Shown: in pieces, positions 36,090-37,409 of the stretch
Numbering within the stretch: the stretch's first letter is position 1
Layout: every line of letters begins with the position of its first letter
Assembly: GCA_016235455.1 (NCBI GenBank)
Contig: JACRKZ010000040.1
Location: 1-37,409, forward strand
Direction: 5' to 3'
DNA length: 37,409 nt
Source of the DNA: Armatimonadota bacterium
Lineage (GTDB): Bacteria > Armatimonadota > UBA10988
Notes under the pieces: model-generated
The model's database searches: none
Seen by the model: only the letters and a program-made list of their open reading frames with translations
What the model was told of the DNA's origin: nothing
Program-made: the position numbers and the translations under genes

Positions 36090-36998
36090 ATGCATATCCA
36101 GGACATCCTGGCCCAGAACCGGGTCACCAGTTCGTTCGAGTTCTTCCCGCCCAAGAGCCCCGAGGCGGCCGACGCCCTGTTCGGCACCATCGCCGAGCTG
36201 GAGGAACTGCAACCATCGTTCGTCTCGGTGACCTATGGTGCCGGCGGCTCCACGCGCGAACTGACCCACGCGCTGGTGGAGCGCATCCATCGCGATACCA
36301 CGCTGACCGCCATCCCGCATCTGACCTGCATCGGCCACAGCCGCGACGAGGTGCGGGCCATCCTGGAGCGCTACGCCGCCGCCGGCGTCAACACCGTCCT
36401 GGCCCTGGCCGGCGATCCACCGCGCGACCAGCCGGGCTATGACCGCTCGGCCGACGCCTTCAGCCACGCGGCCGACCTGGTGCGGTTCATCCGCGAGTTT
36501 GGCGGCCATCCTGACCCGCGCGGCTTCGGCATCGGCGTGGCCGGCTTCCCGGAAGGCCATCCGGCCACGGCCAACCGCCTGCTGGAGATGGACTACCTGC
36601 GGGCCAAGGTCGACGCCGGCGCGGACTATATCTGCACCCAGCTCTTCTTCGACAACCGCGACTTCTACGATTTCCGCGAGCGCTGCGCGCTGGCCGGCAT
36701 CAACGTGCCCATCCTGGCCGGCATCATGCCGGTCACCAGCCTCTCGGGCATGGCCCGCATGGCCGAACTGGCCGCCGGCGCCCGCTTCCCCGCGCCGCTG
36801 TTGCGCGCGCTGCGCCGGGTCGAGGACGACGCCGAGGCGGTGACCAGCATGGGCATCCACTGGGCCACGGAGCAGTGCCGCGACCTGCTGGACAACGGCG
36901 TGCGCGGTATCCACTTCTACACGCTCAACCGCAGCCACGCCACGCGCGGCATCTACCGCACGCTGGGGCTACGGAGCAGCGCGGTGTGGCAGAGGTAG
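36090..36998 (+). CDS. metF: 5,10-methylenetetrahydrofolate reductase
   Basis: This 302-residue FAD-dependent TIM barrel reduces methylene-THF to methyl-THF for methionine synthesis. The family signature S-F-E-F-F-P-P-K-S at 15-23 contains the catalytic Glu17. S-V-T-Y-G-A-G-G-S-T (about 46-55), H-L-T-C-I-G (about 76-81), L-A-L-A-G-D-P-P (about 106-113) and F-F-D-N (about 190) are all conserved. The length matches bacterial MetF (about 295-305). The ATG at 36090 has GGAG 5 bases upstream. It follows the 104-bp palindrome, so it may be transcribed separately from the genes upstream. Confidence 0.95.
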   Translation: MHIQDILAQNRVTSSFEFFPPKSPEAADALFGTIAELEELQPSFVSVTYGAGGSTRELTHALVERIHRDTTLTAIPHLTCIGHSRDEVRAILERYAAAGVNTVLALAGDPPRDQPGYDRSADAFSHAADLVRFIREFGGHPDPRGFGIGVAGFPEGHPATANRLLEMDYLRAKVDAGADYICTQLFFDNRDFYDFRERCALAGINVPILAGIMPVTSLSGMARMAELAAGARFPAPLLRALRRVEDDAEAVTSMGIHWATEQCRDLLDNGVRGIHFYTLNRSHATRGIYRTLGLRSSAVWQR

Positions 36999-37322
36999 GC
37001 AGTCTGGCCCGCGCCGTGCGTCACGGCTCGACGCCGCCCATCCGTCGGGCGAGGATGTCGACCGCCACGGCAGGTCACCCGCCCGCAACGCCGGCAGCCA
37101 GCACGGCGCGCGCGGGCGGGGCCCAGATGCATGGCGGCCGCCAGCCCGCCACCTGCCACCCAACCGGTGGGTGGCAGGGCGCCCGACATCGTCCTCGCCT
37201 CGGCCTCGGGCTGCAGCGCCAAGGCAAACCAGAGGCGCGGCCCCAAGCACCCTCACCCGCTTGACTCTGCCCCACCCGTCGGCCAAACTGATGTAGGGTT
37301 GAATGCTCGCCCAGGAACTGTC
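36999..37322. other. Intergenic region after metF
   Basis: A GC-rich gap of 324 bp. I see an 11-bp perfect stem with a 5-nt loop (37152-37162/37168-37178) that could help end the metF transcript, although no T-run follows. A weak promoter-like pair (TTGACT 37261-37266, 17-bp spacer, CAAACT 37284-37289) precedes the last gene. Open frames here have no recognisable family features, and I do not call them. Confidence 0.4.
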
Positions 37323-37409
37323 ATGACCAAGTCCACCCGCTACCTCGCGCTCTGCCTGCTGCCCTGGCTTGCCGCGGCTCAGCCCGCGCCGCTGATCAGC
37401 GCCTGCGAC
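37323..37409 (+). CDS. Start of a secreted protein (3' end beyond the window)
   Basis: The first 29 codons of a gene run off the right edge. They encode a signal peptide: a charged start (M-T-K-S-T-R), then L-A-L-C-L-L-P-W-L, with a likely cleavage after A-A-A or A-A-A-Q. The ATG has AGGA 5 bases upstream. The function cannot be judged. Confidence 0.6.
   Translation, partial: MTKSTRYLALCLLPWLAAAQPAPLISACD

Noticed and set aside
36875..37264. 129-codon plus-strand frame overlapping the metF end and the following gap
   Set aside because: It is out of frame with metF, Arg/Pro-rich, and has no ribosome site or motif.

Overview
The window is a GC-rich chromosomal segment from a bacterium. It carries complete or partial genes for 27 proteins, and I see no rRNA, tRNA, CRISPR array or insertion sequence. 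Several features point to a Gram-negative envelope and an anaerobic or fermentative life. One protein ends in an outer-membrane-barrel signature, and many proteins carry signal peptides. There is a pyruvate:ferredoxin oxidoreductase and a glycyl radical enzyme with its activase. The mixture of ECF-type sigma factor plus CHAT protease, Gfo/Idh/MocA and sugar-isomerase TIM barrels, an enolase-superfamily sugar-acid dehydratase, ABC-2 exporters and large palindromic intergenic elements suggests an uncultured member of Planctomycetota or a neighbouring PVC-like phylum. This placement is an inference from gene content, not a demonstrated taxonomy.

Layout. (1) 1-3892, plus strand: an ABC-2 type exporter operon (accessory protein, permease, ATPase, second permease) with overlapping or abutting genes. 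(2) 8629-3960, minus strand: a secreted TPR/beta-propeller protein, a glycyl radical activase and a glycyl radical enzyme, packed with gaps of only a few bases. A strong intrinsic terminator lies inside the first codons of the activase. (3) 8866-14470: a Gfo/Idh/MocA oxidoreductase, an outer-membrane barrel protein with a clear terminator, a divergent 988-residue secreted multidomain protein, a 109-bp branched palindrome, and a small protein resembling the RNA-binding domain of Rho. (4) 14572-17719, minus: a mandelate-racemase/enolase-family dehydratase and three tandem paralogous small membrane proteins. (5) 17869-22500, minus: PFOR followed by a dihydroorotate-dehydrogenase-like protein. (6) 22803-24680: two head-to-head genes of unknown function whose 5' ends overlap. 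(7) 30564-24684, minus: a housekeeping cluster guaA-hpt-rho, then a cysteine-less thioredoxin-fold/TPR protein, then rlmI. (8) 30872-35091, plus: lysA directly followed by a macro-CHAT protease fusion, an ECF-like sigma factor and a soluble zinc-finger anti-sigma-like protein. (9) 35139-36998: a sugar isomerase/epimerase-type TIM barrel, a 104-bp palindromic element and metF. (10) The start of another secreted protein lies at the right edge.

The guaA and lysA transcription units diverge from a compact region (30748-30808) where both strands have near-consensus sigma70-type promoters with 17-bp spacers. The lysA transcript would begin with a long stem-loop.

The best candidate for an undescribed system is the macro-CHAT / sigma / zinc-finger module at 32191-35091. 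It combines a putative caspase-like protease with its His/Cys dyad intact, an ADP-ribose-type sensor fold, a sigma factor, and a cytoplasmic anti-sigma-like protein that could be the protease target. This wiring is a hypothesis built on gene order and motifs.
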